Of a stretch of DNA of 64,000 nt, positions 43,555-53,147 are shown one piece after another (positions within the stretch are counted from its first letter, which is position 1; each line of letters starts with the position of its first letter). The notes below the pieces were generated by a model that did not search any database, was not told the DNA's origin, and worked only from the letters and a program-made list of their open reading frames with translations. Origin of the DNA: Paenibacillus sp. 32352 (lineage in GTDB: Bacteria > Bacillota > Bacilli > Paenibacillales > NBRC-103111); the NCBI RefSeq assembly GCF_002042965.1, contig NZ_MZNT01000008.1:186001-250000 (forward strand). The letters run 5' to 3'. The translations under genes were made by a program, and so were the position numbers.

Positions 43555-43586
43555 AACATAACGATACGATCAGGGCTCCCGCGAAA

Positions 43587-44429
43587 TTACAAACGGAGGG
43601 AGGCGAGATCGAACTCGGGAACCAGTCCTTCTTGAGCAGCGCGGCTTAACAAGGCATAGACCGCTCCATAACCGTCCTCACCCAAATTGGCTGTGAATTC
43701 ATTGACATACAGATTGATGTGGGCTTGAGCTACGTCCGGGTCCATCTCCTGTGCGTGGCTTAAGATATACTCCTTGGAAACATCCGGATGCGCCCATGCG
43801 TATTCGACGGATGCCCTTGTCCATGCAGCGATTGACGCCAGGTCCAGCGAACGGCGGGCGATGATCGCCCCAAGCGGAATCGGAAGCTTGGTGTCCGATT
43901 CCCACCAGCTGCCCAAATCGGTCAGAAGGCTTAACCCGTAGGATGGGTAGGTGAATCTTGCTTCATGAATCACAAGGCCAGCATCAATATGGCCGTCACG
44001 TACGGCCGGCATAATTTCGTGGAACGGCATCACGATGATTTCCCCGACGCCGCCGGGTACATTTTGTGCGGCCCATAGCCGGAACAGCAGATAAGCGGTT
44101 GACCGCTCGCTCGGTACGGCAACTTTTTTGCCCGACAATACGGCCGGGTCCTGGGCAGCCGATACGTTATTTCGGGTCAGCACCAAGGGGCCGCAGCCTC
44201 TTCCAAGAGCTCCCCCGCATGGGAGCAAAGCGTATTCCGACATGACCCAGGGCAGGGCAGCGTAAGATACCTTCAGTACTTCCGGTCCGCTGCCGCTTGC
44301 GGCCAGACCATTCGTAATATCGATGTCGGCGTAGGTAACCTCCAGCTTAGGCGCACCGGGGACCAGCCCGTGAACCCAGGCGTGGAATACAAAGGTGTCG
44401 TTAGGACACGGTGAAAATGCGATTTTCAT
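43587..44429 (-). CDS. mqnD: 1,4-dihydroxy-6-naphthoate synthase (futalosine pathway)
   Basis: The 280-residue periplasmic-binding-protein-like enzyme has 'KIAFSPCPNDTFVFHAWVHGLVPG', 'VSYAALPWV..EYALLPCGGALGRGCGPLVL' and 'DAGLVIHEARFTYPSYGL' typical of MqnD. It turns cyclic dehypoxanthinyl futalosine into dihydroxynaphthoate for menaquinone. The start overlaps the mqnB stop as TGATG with GGAGG just upstream, so the two are coupled. Confidence 0.93.
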   Translation of the reverse strand: MKIAFSPCPNDTFVFHAWVHGLVPGAPKLEVTYADIDITNGLAASGSGPEVLKVSYAALPWVMSEYALLPCGGALGRGCGPLVLTRNNVSAAQDPAVLSGKKVAVPSERSTAYLLFRLWAAQNVPGGVGEIIVMPFHEIMPAVRDGHIDAGLVIHEARFTYPSYGLSLLTDLGSWWESDTKLPIPLGAIIARRSLDLASIAAWTRASVEYAWAHPDVSKEYILSHAQEMDPDVAQAHINLYVNEFTANLGEDGYGAVYALLSRAAQEGLVPEFDLASLRL

Positions 44430-45142
44430 CATAATACCTCCATTAAGACTGTACTTGCTGCTTCCAATGATTGGAGCGCGTCTCCGATTCTCCAAGCGGC
44501 TTTATCCCGCGGGCCAACGGCGTTGGAAATGGAACGGATTTCGAGGACGGGAATTCCGAATTTGTGCGCGGCCGCTGCTATGCCGAAGCCCTCCATGCCC
44601 TCTGCGGCAGCGCCGGGTATACGCGAAGCCAGCTCTTCAGCCGATTCCGCCGTGCCTGTAACGGTCGATAAGGTAAGCACAGGAGCGGAGACGGCCTGCA
44701 GACCCGCGCTGCGCAATGCGCTGGTAACCGGCTCGACGAGCTCTGTGGCTGCCGCAATGCGGGAGCTTCCGAAGCCCAGCTCGTCCAGGCTGAGAAAACC
44801 GTCCGGCGTCTGTGCGCCAAGGTCGGCTGCGACAATCTCGCTTGCCACGACCAAAGAGCCGATTTCGGCTTGTCCTTTAAAGCCGCCTGCGATTCCCGCA
44901 CAGACTACGAGATCGTAGGCTTCATTCGCTGTTGCCAATAGGGTCGCTGTCGTCACGGCGGCTTCTACAGGCCCGACGCCTGCGGACCTGACGTCAAAGC
45001 GGGGATTCCCGCGAAGCCCCCTTACCACAGCGTCCCTTTCCGCATCGACCGCGGTCATGATAAGGATCCGGCGGCTGCCGGTAAGCGATCCTGCACCTGT
45101 ACCGGCCGATTCCGCCGCTTCCTTGCTGTAATCTGTACTCAT
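44429..45142 (-). CDS. mqnB: Futalosine hydrolase
   Basis: The 237-residue nucleosidase family protein has 'RILIMTAVDAERDAVVRGL', 'VVCAGIAGGFKG', 'ADLGAQTPDGFLSLDELG' and 'AEGMEGFGIAAAAHKFGIPVLEIRSISNAVGPRDKAAW'; the Glu of EGMEG lies at the active site. It cleaves hypoxanthine from futalosine, upstream of MqnD in the pathway. The start follows AAAGGAG. Confidence 0.93.
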   Translation of the reverse strand: MSTDYSKEAAESAGTGAGSLTGSRRILIMTAVDAERDAVVRGLRGNPRFDVRSAGVGPVEAAVTTATLLATANEAYDLVVCAGIAGGFKGQAEIGSLVVASEIVAADLGAQTPDGFLSLDELGFGSSRIAAATELVEPVTSALRSAGLQAVSAPVLTLSTVTGTAESAEELASRIPGAAAEGMEGFGIAAAAHKFGIPVLEIRSISNAVGPRDKAAWRIGDALQSLEAASTVLMEVL

Positions 45143-45352
45143 AAGGTGAATCTCCTTTGATTTTTTTGTCCATGAAAGCCTCTATATCTCATTATAGTAC
45201 TCTTCCGGCTGTATGACCAATGATCCTCTGAATGGAGGGTGGAGGGATCGAAGCTGCTATGAATCTTATTTGGCTAGATTGCGTATAGAATAGGAATATG
45301 GCTTTTTTGACTTGCAAGGAATGCCAAACGATCACTAAGTGGAGTGGATGAA

Positions 45353-46087
45353 ATGGACCTTCATCAATTAAAAAGCGTTATAGCGGAAAGCAATAATATT
45401 GTATTTTTCGGCGGAGCGGGCGTCTCGACGGAGAGCAGCATTCCGGATTTTCGCTCGGCATCCGGACTGTATCAGGAGAAGGAACGCTTCCCTTACCCTC
45501 CGGAGACGATGCTGAGCCGCAGCTTTTTTATGGAGCATACAGAACTGTTCTTCGACTTTTACAGATCCCGGATGATTTATCAGGACGCAGAGCCCAACGC
45601 CGCTCATAAGGCTTTGGCACAGCTCGAGCAGGCAGGAAAGCTTCGGGCGGTTATTACGCAAAACATCGATGGGCTTCACCAGGCGGCAGGCAGCCAAAAG
45701 GTACTGGAGCTTCATGGCTCCGTCCATCGAAATTATTGCATGAAATGCGGCACATTTTATCCATTGCAACATATGGTTAGTTGTGGCGATTCTGTGCCCA
45801 AGTGCGAGGGATGCGGCGGCACGGTGAAGCCGGACGTCGTGCTGTACGAGGAACCGCTTGATCATGAAGTGGTGGAGCAGGCGGCCGACTACATAGCTCA
45901 TGCGGATATTCTGATCGTCGGCGGCACGTCATTGACGGTCAATCCGGCGGCTGGACTCATCCGATACTACGGCGGTAATCATCTTGCGCTGATCAACCGC
46001 TCGGAAACAGCCTACGACCGTCGTGCCGATTACTTGATACATGACAGCATTGGGAAGGTCTTGACGGAGCTTGTGGAGGGAATTTGA
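45353..46087 (+). CDS. cobB: NAD-dependent protein deacylase (sirtuin)
   Basis: The 244-residue sirtuin has 'VFFGGAGVSTESSIPDFRSASGLY' (NAD site), 'VITQNIDGLHQAAG', catalytic His in 'ELHGSVHRNYC', four zinc cysteines (CMKC and CEGC) and 'LIVGGTSLTVNPAAGLI'. It removes acetyl or acyl groups from protein lysines. ATG 45353 has GGAGTGG; GTG 45344 overlaps that site. It stands alone, probably with its own promoter. Confidence 0.95.
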   Translation: MDLHQLKSVIAESNNIVFFGGAGVSTESSIPDFRSASGLYQEKERFPYPPETMLSRSFFMEHTELFFDFYRSRMIYQDAEPNAAHKALAQLEQAGKLRAVITQNIDGLHQAAGSQKVLELHGSVHRNYCMKCGTFYPLQHMVSCGDSVPKCEGCGGTVKPDVVLYEEPLDHEVVEQAADYIAHADILIVGGTSLTVNPAAGLIRYYGGNHLALINRSETAYDRRADYLIHDSIGKVLTELVEGI

Positions 46088-46243
46088 TCAAGCTATCAGG
46101 AGGCTGGTATCGTTAAGGATTTATTCTCACGATAGCAGCTTAACGGCCGGCATGTCCTTGGTTTTCACCTTTTAAAGAGGTACAATGTAAGGAATCAGGA
46201 TGAAGGCGGAAGGACAAACCTTGTTCAGCCGTTGGAGTCCCTG

Positions 46244-47161
46244 ATGGATCTTATTCGCAGAGGAGGCAGGAATGCATTGTCATCTATCATAGACAGAGCA
46301 ATCGAGTTCGCGGCAAGAGCCCACCGGGGGCAGGTACGTAAAGGGACCGATATTCCCTATGTTTCACATCCTTTTGCGGTAGGAATGATTTTGCAGGAGG
46401 CTCGATGCAAGCCCGAGGTCATAGCGGCAGGCATTCTGCACGACACCTTGGAGGATACCGAGACCACTTACGAGGATCTGCACCGTCTATTCGGAGCTCA
46501 GGTGGCGGATATTGTGCTGGGGTGCTCGGAGCCGGATAAGTCGCTGTCCTGGGAGGAACGCAAGGAGCATACGATCCAATATTTGAAAACAGCGCCCAGG
46601 CCGATTCGTATGGTCGCCTGTGCGGATAAGCTGCATAATGTCCGCAGCACGATAAGAGCGATGGAGGCGGAGGGAGAATCCGTCTGGAAACGGTTCAAGA
46701 GGGGCAAGGAGCAGCAAACCTGGTACTATCGTCAACTGATCGAAAGCCTCGGCTATGAGTCCGGCTTCCCTCTGCTTACGCTGCTGGAGCAAGAGATTGA
46801 GGCATTGTTCGGAAGCGGGCGGAGCGAAGGCACGGTAAGGGCGGAGATCGATAACGAACGTATCGATGCCTTATTCACCAGCATCTATAAGCCTGCCGGA
46901 GAGCATTCCGAGCAAGCCGGGGAGCTTCAGATCCAATCCCTGCTGGACGAGATTCTAGCGCTTCGGGATCGCATTCGGCATGAGGATGAGCCGTTTCAAG
47001 CCATGGCTGAATATCTTGCTGAGAGGGGCGTACAGTTCGAGCATTCCGAGGGCTCGGAGCTGATCATCGCCTTCTGCGCGGCGCTCAAGCAAAAGCTTGG
47101 CTGGTACAACTACGAGGTGTACGAGCATTTTCGGAGAAACTGGAAAAAAGGCAGCTTTTAG
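46244..47161 (+). CDS. HD-domain (p)ppGpp-hydrolase-like protein with C-terminal extension
   Basis: Residues about 10-185 form a Rel/Spo/MESH1-type HD domain: 'AARAHRGQVRKGTDIPYVSHPFAVGMILQEA', metal-binding HD in 'AGILHDTLEDTETTYEDL', 'ACADKLHNVRSTI'. Small single-domain proteins of this kind hydrolyse (p)ppGpp or act on other nucleotides. The last 110 residues are helical and of unknown function. ATG 46244 follows GGAG; no synthetase domain is present. Confidence 0.85.
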   Translation: MDLIRRGGRNALSSIIDRAIEFAARAHRGQVRKGTDIPYVSHPFAVGMILQEARCKPEVIAAGILHDTLEDTETTYEDLHRLFGAQVADIVLGCSEPDKSLSWEERKEHTIQYLKTAPRPIRMVACADKLHNVRSTIRAMEAEGESVWKRFKRGKEQQTWYYRQLIESLGYESGFPLLTLLEQEIEALFGSGRSEGTVRAEIDNERIDALFTSIYKPAGEHSEQAGELQIQSLLDEILALRDRIRHEDEPFQAMAEYLAERGVQFEHSEGSELIIAFCAALKQKLGWYNYEVYEHFRRNWKKGSF

Positions 47162-47275
47162 TAAGCATAAGCCGCCTCCTCCACCATCATTTGTTATCAT
47201 TCCTACCCATTCCTCCCCGAATGGTTCCCTAACGCGCTTCTTCTCCGCGGGACCATCCGGATTGCAGTCTCGCAG

Positions 47276-48103
47276 TCATTGAAGATCGTCGGACCGCGGC
47301 TCTTCCAAAGGCCTGTACCGGTCCAATGCCTTCGTCGCTGTTTCCAGCATGCGCCGCTGTAGCTTGCCGCTCTCAACAACGCGTACTCTTTTCCCGAGAA
47401 AACGGATTTTGGAAAGGATCGTCTCACTCTCATCACTAGGAAATGTAAGGGTGATACGATAAGTATCGGATTCTGCGTCGTAAGCGACTTCCTTGTCAAA
47501 GCAGGAAAAGGCGTAAAGAATTCGCGAAAGCTCCTTATTATACGCCTGCACCACCTCGATCAGGGCCGTTTCCCTGCGCGATTCGAGAAGGGCAGATATC
47601 CGCTCGTTCAGCCTCTCCGCTTCCTCGTCCGGGAAGGGCACTTCGACAGCCGACAGGATGTGCTGAAGCTTCGTGGACATGAAGGCCCGCTTGTTCAAAT
47701 GATGCCAGAGAAGATACCATTCCCGCTTGACCATCGAATATTCCAGCTTAAAGGGAAAGCCGAGCTGCTCATGAAAGGAACGCCCGTCTTTGACCTGAAA
47801 CGTGATAGAAAGAGCGTTCCTGTTCATGATAACCCGTCGAAGAAGGCGAAGCATCGGATGGTAGACCTGCTTTTCCACATTTTTGGCCTTCTCTATCAAA
47901 GCGCCGGCAAAGTCCAGCTCAGGCTCTTGCTCCAGCATACGCCCGAGCTTTTCCCTGGTTGACGGCATGAAGGCGTCGGATGCGCCGGGGTGCTCCAGCA
48001 TGATTTTCAGCCATGCCCTCTCCTGGGCCGTAACGGTGAAGGTGCCGGAATCCTCGAGGCGGGAGATGATTTGGTAATTGAACATTTTCTCAAACAGATT
48101 CAT
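47276..48103 (-). CDS. WYL-domain protein
   Basis: A 275-residue regulator-like protein: helical N-terminal part, then a WYL-type domain with 'RNALSITFQVKDGRSFHEQLGFPFKLEYSMVKREWYLLWHHLNKRAFMSTKLQHILSAV' (about residues 95-150) and a WCX-like C-terminal beta domain ending 'VRVVESGKLQRRMLE'. WYL domains sense nucleic-acid-derived or nucleotide ligands. It overlaps the upstream WYL gene by 14 bases, so the two probably act together. No N-terminal HTH is clear here. Confidence 0.82.
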   Translation of the reverse strand: MNLFEKMFNYQIISRLEDSGTFTVTAQERAWLKIMLEHPGASDAFMPSTREKLGRMLEQEPELDFAGALIEKAKNVEKQVYHPMLRLLRRVIMNRNALSITFQVKDGRSFHEQLGFPFKLEYSMVKREWYLLWHHLNKRAFMSTKLQHILSAVEVPFPDEEAERLNERISALLESRRETALIEVVQAYNKELSRILYAFSCFDKEVAYDAESDTYRITLTFPSDESETILSKIRFLGKRVRVVESGKLQRRMLETATKALDRYRPLEEPRSDDLQ

Positions 48104-49403
48104 AATAGCTTAGGATCTCCTTCCATTCCTCAATCATTTCGTTACGGAAATAGAGCGGCTCCAGCACTTCGCAGCTGGACCCGAAGCTGCGCAGCCAAGG
48201 CTTGATTTCGGTTGTCCCGTTCACCTCGATCTCATAGAGGAACGACGTATCGTCTTCTTCCGTTATCCGCCCCCACTGGCCCTGCAGAAGTACCCTTTCC
48301 TTCACAAAATTGCTCTTCGAGTTCTCCGGGTGATAGAACCGGGCTTTGACCGTCACTCGGCGACCGGTATCGATGAGCCAGCTATAACGGATTTGCTCCT
48401 CCAGGCCTTTTTGCTTAAGAGCGAAGAGCTCCTCCGACACTGACTCCCCCTCCTCGATCTGAGTGATTCCCTCCATCCGGTATTTTTTCAAGGTGTGTTT
48501 GACGGCACTGCCCAGCAGATACCATCGTCCGTATTGATGGTCGTAGACGATTTTGATCGGCAGAACCAGCTCTTGTTTGCCTGCCGTCTCCCGCTCGAAC
48601 AAAGGATTCGTATTTTTGGAGGCGTAGCTTTTATGCGATTTGGGAGAAAAATAGATGAAGCTGACAAGCCGCCGCTCCCGTATCGCTTGAAGCAAGGTGT
48701 GAAAATGCGCCTCATCCAGAATGCGTGAAGGGTAATGATATTTATATAAAAAGGGCATGACAAAAGGAACAGCGTTATTCGCCTGCAGCAGCGCTTTCTT
48801 CAGCACGTCCCTCAGCAAATATCCTTGAACTGAGGGCACCTGGGTGTTGGACATCACATCCGCAAAGTCGTATAAATCGACAAGCTCGTCGTAAGTAAGC
48901 TCCTTCAGCAAATCATCCTGGAGCCGGTAGCGGTAGGGGCGTCCCCCCGCCTCTCTACGTATGACCCCGACTTCCTCCAGATACTTGAGGTCGGAGCGTA
49001 GCGTCTTTTCGTCGGGCAGCGGCAGGTCCGCCGGCATTTGTTCGGTGCACAGGTCCAACAGCGCCATGGCCGTCATCGGCTCCTGCTGCATCGCCGTAAG
49101 GAGCAGGGAAAGCCGGTACGTCTCCGAGTCCTTCAGAGACTTGGCTCTATACAGGAACAGCAGCATAGGATCTGCCGATTCGTAATAATTGAAGCGCAGT
49201 GCCTGGGCGAACTCCTTGCTTTGCTCCTGCGGAAGCTGTTGATACATGGTTTGGACAATGGCCTTAAGGCGCCGTATCGTTTTATCATAGGTATGAACGG
49301 AAATGCCGAGACGTTCGGCGAATTGCTGCCGGTTGTAGGCGCCGCTCGTCAGCACAAGCATGCGCAGAAACTGGATTTCTTTATCGAAGCTTTCTTTGGC
49401 CAT
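48090..49403 (-). CDS. HTH-WYL transcriptional regulator
   Basis: The 437-residue protein has an N-terminal HTH ('LVLTSGAYNRQQFAERLGISVHTYDKTIRRLKAIV'), a middle winged-helix-like part, then a WYL domain ('ALQAIRERRLVSFIYFSPKSHKSYASKNTNPLF...VLPIKIVYDHQYGRWYLLGSAV') and a WCX C-terminal domain ('VKARFYHPENSKSNFVKERVLLQGQWGRI'). It is the first gene of a two-WYL operon that is divergent from the RlaP-like nucleotidyltransferase gene, which may be a target. Confidence 0.88.
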   Translation of the reverse strand: MAKESFDKEIQFLRMLVLTSGAYNRQQFAERLGISVHTYDKTIRRLKAIVQTMYQQLPQEQSKEFAQALRFNYYESADPMLLFLYRAKSLKDSETYRLSLLLTAMQQEPMTAMALLDLCTEQMPADLPLPDEKTLRSDLKYLEEVGVIRREAGGRPYRYRLQDDLLKELTYDELVDLYDFADVMSNTQVPSVQGYLLRDVLKKALLQANNAVPFVMPFLYKYHYPSRILDEAHFHTLLQAIRERRLVSFIYFSPKSHKSYASKNTNPLFERETAGKQELVLPIKIVYDHQYGRWYLLGSAVKHTLKKYRMEGITQIEEGESVSEELFALKQKGLEEQIRYSWLIDTGRRVTVKARFYHPENSKSNFVKERVLLQGQWGRITEEDDTSFLYEIEVNGTTEIKPWLRSFGSSCEVLEPLYFRNEMIEEWKEILSYYESV

Positions 49404-49620
49404 GAGGGATCCTCCGTTGATGTCAGGCTATTCTATCATTGTAACAGGGGAAGGGGAGGGTGAAAATGGAAAAAATCCGGTCGCCATACTTCCGCCGTGT
49501 TCATTGACCGCCGAATGAGCAATACTAGGAACAAGAAAAAGACCGGGGCCTTAAAAGAGGCGTTCGAACGAGGCGTCCTGGTCTTCCATACTTTTTATAT
49601 CGGATGGGAGGGATTGCAGG

Positions 49621-50433
49621 ATGATCGAGTCCTCTATAAGACAGCAAATCCAGGATGAGCTTAAGCTCATCGAACAGAAGGAGCAGGTACGCATCCTGTT
49701 CGCTTGTGAATCCGGCAGCCGCGCGTGGGGCTTCCCGTCCAGGGATAGCGATTATGACGTCCGGTTTCTCTATATCCGGCCTGTCGACTGGTATTTATCT
49801 ATATTTGATAAAAGAGATGTAATCGAGCGGCCCATCAGCAGCATGCTCGATATCAACGGTTGGGATATCAAGAAGGCATTGAACCTGTTCCGCAAATCGA
49901 ATCCACCCTTGCTTGAATGGCTTCAATCTCCGATCATTTATTACGAGAGCTATACGATAACCGAGCAAATCCGCAGCCTTTCGCCGCTCACGTTTTCACC
50001 TAAGTCCTGCCTGTACCATTACCTCCACATGGCGAAGCGGAATTACCGGGACTATTTGCAGGGAGAGCAGGTGAAGATCAAAAAATATTTTTACGTGCTT
50101 CGCCCGATTCTAGCTTGTCAATGGATTGAGCGGGTAGGGACGATGCCGCCGATGGAATTCGGTTCCTTGGTGAGAGAGCTGATACCGGGGGGCAGCGAGC
50201 TGGACAGAGCGATTCAGACACTGGTCGAGCGCAAGACATCCGGAGAGGAGCTGGATCTGGAGCCGAGAATCGGTCCGATCAACTCGTTTTTGGAGCAGCA
50301 GATCAGGCATTTTGAGCAATCGGCTAGAGAGATGAGCGATGCGGCGGCAGAAAGGGATCAGCAGCTGGATGACCTGTTCCGGGCCGCTTTGAAGGAAGTT
50401 TGGGGAGTCGCCGGGCAGGAGCATAGCGGCTGA
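49621..50433 (+). CDS. RlaP/YcgL-type nucleotidyltransferase (DNA polymerase beta superfamily)
   Basis: The 270-residue protein has the minimal nucleotidyltransferase motif 'LFACESGSRAWGFPSRDSDYDVRFLYIRP' (GSRAWG then D.DYD metal ligands, about residues 28-55) and 'KKYFYVLRPILACQWIE'. This family (PF10127) is known from predicted RNA-repair operons. Its divergent position from two WYL regulators and the KptA gene 2.7 kb downstream fit such a theme. Reaction unknown. The ribosome site is GGGAGGG. Confidence 0.85.
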   Translation: MIESSIRQQIQDELKLIEQKEQVRILFACESGSRAWGFPSRDSDYDVRFLYIRPVDWYLSIFDKRDVIERPISSMLDINGWDIKKALNLFRKSNPPLLEWLQSPIIYYESYTITEQIRSLSPLTFSPKSCLYHYLHMAKRNYRDYLQGEQVKIKKYFYVLRPILACQWIERVGTMPPMEFGSLVRELIPGGSELDRAIQTLVERKTSGEELDLEPRIGPINSFLEQQIRHFEQSAREMSDAAAERDQQLDDLFRAALKEVWGVAGQEHSG

Positions 50434-50562
50434 AGGGATATTACGAAAGGATGGGAAGAGGATCATCTGCTAATGGGGCTATAGCGCCAAAGTGACAGGT
50501 GACCCTTTCCCTTTCTGCTCACGGAAGGTGAATATTCTGCATATAAATGTGAATTTAGAACA

Positions 50563-50591
50563 TTGCGATTGAAAGCGCATACAAATATAGT
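50563..50591 (+). promoter_or_regulatory. PL6 lyase promoter with catabolite-response (cre) box in the spacer
   Basis: TTGCGA (50563-50568), 17 bases, TATAGT (50586-50591). The spacer contains TGAAAGCGCATACA (50570-50583), one mismatch from the cre consensus TGWAARCGYTWNCW bound by CcpA. Confidence 0.65.
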
Positions 50592-50656
50592 GAAGAGGAC
50601 TGCGGCTTTTAGCGATAACCCGCGTTGCCCATTTGATCAAAGAAGGGATGGATATT

Positions 50657-52933
50657 GTGCCTAAAAAGAAGTTTGTATTGCCATTCGTTTGCGCGTGTAT
50701 GCTGGCTTTTCCCGTTGGAACGGTACCGGCCCTGTCGGCTCCTGCTGAGACTGCGAGTTTGGCCGGCGAGGTCCAAGCCGTATACGTTGCCACCCCGTCA
50801 GAGCTTAACGCTGCTATCGCCGAAGCTGTAGAAGGAACGGTGATCGTTCTTGCGGACGGAACGTACGCAGATACGGCTTTTCCCATTGCGGGGAAAAGCG
50901 GAAGCGAATCGAAGCCTATCGTGATCCGGGCGGCCCACCAAGGACAAGCTGTCATAGCGGGCAGCAGCTACTTTAATGTAGACAAGTCTTCTTATGTAAC
51001 GATTCAAGGATTAAAGTTTATTCAAGACGCCACCACGATTCCCGCAGCCGTCAGACTGACGAATTCCGATCATATTCGTCTGACGCGGAATACTTTCGCC
51101 TTGACTCAGCCGTATAACAAGAACGGATACAAGTGGGTTTCGCTGGAAGGGGCGAGCAGCCATCATAACCGCATCGATCATAATGAATTCGGACCCCGGT
51201 CCGATCTGGGTCAGATGATCGCCTTTCAAGGCAGCGTCATGTCCAAGTATGATGTCATCGAATACAACTATTTCCACGATTCGCTGGCTCAGCCTGTGAA
51301 CGGGGGCGAGACGATTCGTGCAGGCCTGTCCGGCTTATCCATGACGGAGGGCTTCGCTACGATACAGTACAATGTATTCGATAATGTCGACAGCGACGAT
51401 GAAATTGTTTCGGTGAAAAGCTCCGGCAACACGGTTCGATACAACACATTTCTGAACAGCAAGGGGCAGGTGACCTCGCGTCATGGCATGAATAACAGCT
51501 TCTACGGCAACTATTTTCGTGGGGACGGGGTTAAGGCCGGAGTAGGAGGGTTTCGGATTTATGGCAACGACCATAAAATTTATAACAACTACATGCAGAA
51601 TCTGACCCATTTTCCTATCGATATCGATTCCGGCGATTTTGACGCCGGGCCGGATGGAAGCAGCTATACGAGCGGAGATTTGTCCAAGCATTGGCGGGTG
51701 TACCGTGCACTCGTAGTTAACAATACCATCGTGGACAGCGCCAACGGCATTACGATCGGAAGAAAATACGATAAGGACAAGCCTCCCGTGGACAGCCGGG
51801 TTGCCAATAATATCGTAAGAAATTCGAAGGGCACGCTGTACAACGAAAGATTGAAATCCAACACGGTGTTTGAAGGCAATATCGGCTTCGGAGCCGTCCT
51901 AAGCAATGAACCTCACGCCCCGAACGAGATTCTGAATATCGATCCGGCGCTTACGGAAGTGGACGGGCTGTGGAAGCTCTCTTCCTCCAGCCCTGCGATA
52001 GGGGCAGGCGCAGGCGGCTATCCGTTCGTCACGGACGACTTTGACGGGCAGCCCCGGGAAGCTTATGACGTGGGAGCCGATGAGTATTCCGCCGCGCCGG
52101 TCGTACGCAAAGCACTCACTCCGGCCGACGTAGGTCCCTATGCTATGACAATCGCTCACGCAGAGGGAAGAGGAACGAACGGATGGTATACGACCGACGT
52201 TACGGTGGCGTTAAATGTCCCGGATGCCGATTATGGCGCTGTGTCGACTATGTACCGCATCGACTCTCAGGCGGATTGGGTGCCCTATACGACTCCCATA
52301 GTCCTGAAGGAGGAAGGGAAGCATACGCTGTATTACCGTTCCGTCGATGCCGCCGGCAATGAAGAGCCGGTCAAATCTTTGGCTATCCCTATAGATAAGT
52401 CAGCACCGGTCTATCAGCTCTCAGTCAACGGTACGCCTGTACCGAGTACGGCGTCGTTTCCCGACGACCAGCCGGTCTTGACGCTGAAGCTGCAGGCTCA
52501 GGACGCCTTGTCCGGCTTGGCGAAGCATTCCTTCACGGTAACCGGTGTAACCTATGAATCGCAGGGGGTTATCGATTTCGCCGGGTTATGGGGTGAGCAA
52601 AGCGTTAAGGTCCGTGTCGAGGACTTGGCAGGAAATCGCCGGGAGGATGCCGTAACGTTCAGGCTTGTACCGACCTTGTCGACATTAACGGCGAAGCTGG
52701 AGCGGTATGAGGCTTCAGCGGAGCTGGAAGATCCCCTGGCGGGGCAACTGCGGAACGCTTTGAAGCAGGCGCAGCATCACAAGGATAAGGGATCGGCGAA
52801 GCAGGCTATCAAATTTCTGGAAGAGATGCTGAAGCATATGGACAATAAAGCGCTGGCAGGGCATATTTCTGTCCCCGCTAAACAGGATCTGACAAGCTAT
52901 GTGGAAGCATTGAGAGCAGAATGGTCTAAGTAA
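50657..52933 (+). CDS. Secreted PL6-family polysaccharide lyase (alginate/chondroitin lyase-like)
   Basis: The GTG at 50657 has GAAGGG at 9 bases and gives a signal peptide (MPKKKFVLPFVCACMLAFPV, cleavage near ALSA). The beta-helix (about residues 35-480) matches PL6: 'IVLADGTYADTAFPIAGKSG', 'GLKFIQDAT', 'NRIDHNEFGPRSDLGQMI', and the catalytic pair Lys254 (EIVSVKSSGN) and Arg275 (VTSRHG), 21 residues apart as Lys250/Arg271 in chondroitinase B. Two Ig-like or CBM-like domains and a helical tail follow. It degrades uronate-containing polysaccharide; the nearby cre box suggests carbon control. Confidence 0.92.
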   Translation: MPKKKFVLPFVCACMLAFPVGTVPALSAPAETASLAGEVQAVYVATPSELNAAIAEAVEGTVIVLADGTYADTAFPIAGKSGSESKPIVIRAAHQGQAVIAGSSYFNVDKSSYVTIQGLKFIQDATTIPAAVRLTNSDHIRLTRNTFALTQPYNKNGYKWVSLEGASSHHNRIDHNEFGPRSDLGQMIAFQGSVMSKYDVIEYNYFHDSLAQPVNGGETIRAGLSGLSMTEGFATIQYNVFDNVDSDDEIVSVKSSGNTVRYNTFLNSKGQVTSRHGMNNSFYGNYFRGDGVKAGVGGFRIYGNDHKIYNNYMQNLTHFPIDIDSGDFDAGPDGSSYTSGDLSKHWRVYRALVVNNTIVDSANGITIGRKYDKDKPPVDSRVANNIVRNSKGTLYNERLKSNTVFEGNIGFGAVLSNEPHAPNEILNIDPALTEVDGLWKLSSSSPAIGAGAGGYPFVTDDFDGQPREAYDVGADEYSAAPVVRKALTPADVGPYAMTIAHAEGRGTNGWYTTDVTVALNVPDADYGAVSTMYRIDSQADWVPYTTPIVLKEEGKHTLYYRSVDAAGNEEPVKSLAIPIDKSAPVYQLSVNGTPVPSTASFPDDQPVLTLKLQAQDALSGLAKHSFTVTGVTYESQGVIDFAGLWGEQSVKVRVEDLAGNRREDAVTFRLVPTLSTLTAKLERYEASAELEDPLAGQLRNALKQAQHHKDKGSAKQAIKFLEEMLKHMDNKALAGHISVPAKQDLTSYVEALRAEWSK

Positions 52934-52942
52934 GGGTTATGA

Positions 52943-52977
52943 GCTGCGTGAGGGATATCTCCTTGCGCAGCTTTTTT
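52943..52977 (+). terminator. Terminator of the PL6 lyase gene
   Basis: GCTGCG/CGCAGC stem (52943-52948/52966-52971) with an inner AGG/CCT pairing, followed by six T. Confidence 0.8.
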
Positions 52978-53147
52978 GCCCTCATAGCGTTATAAGCTTT
53001 CCAAGGGCATAGGATGCAGCGGAGCGGCGCGAGTTAGATCGTTATACTTAAATTTTACCATTTCTTTTCGCTTGGAATCGGTATAATAAGAATCATCAGA
53101 TTTGTGGAGACAAATTCAAGGTTAAGTTATGTAAGGAAGTGAAGTAA

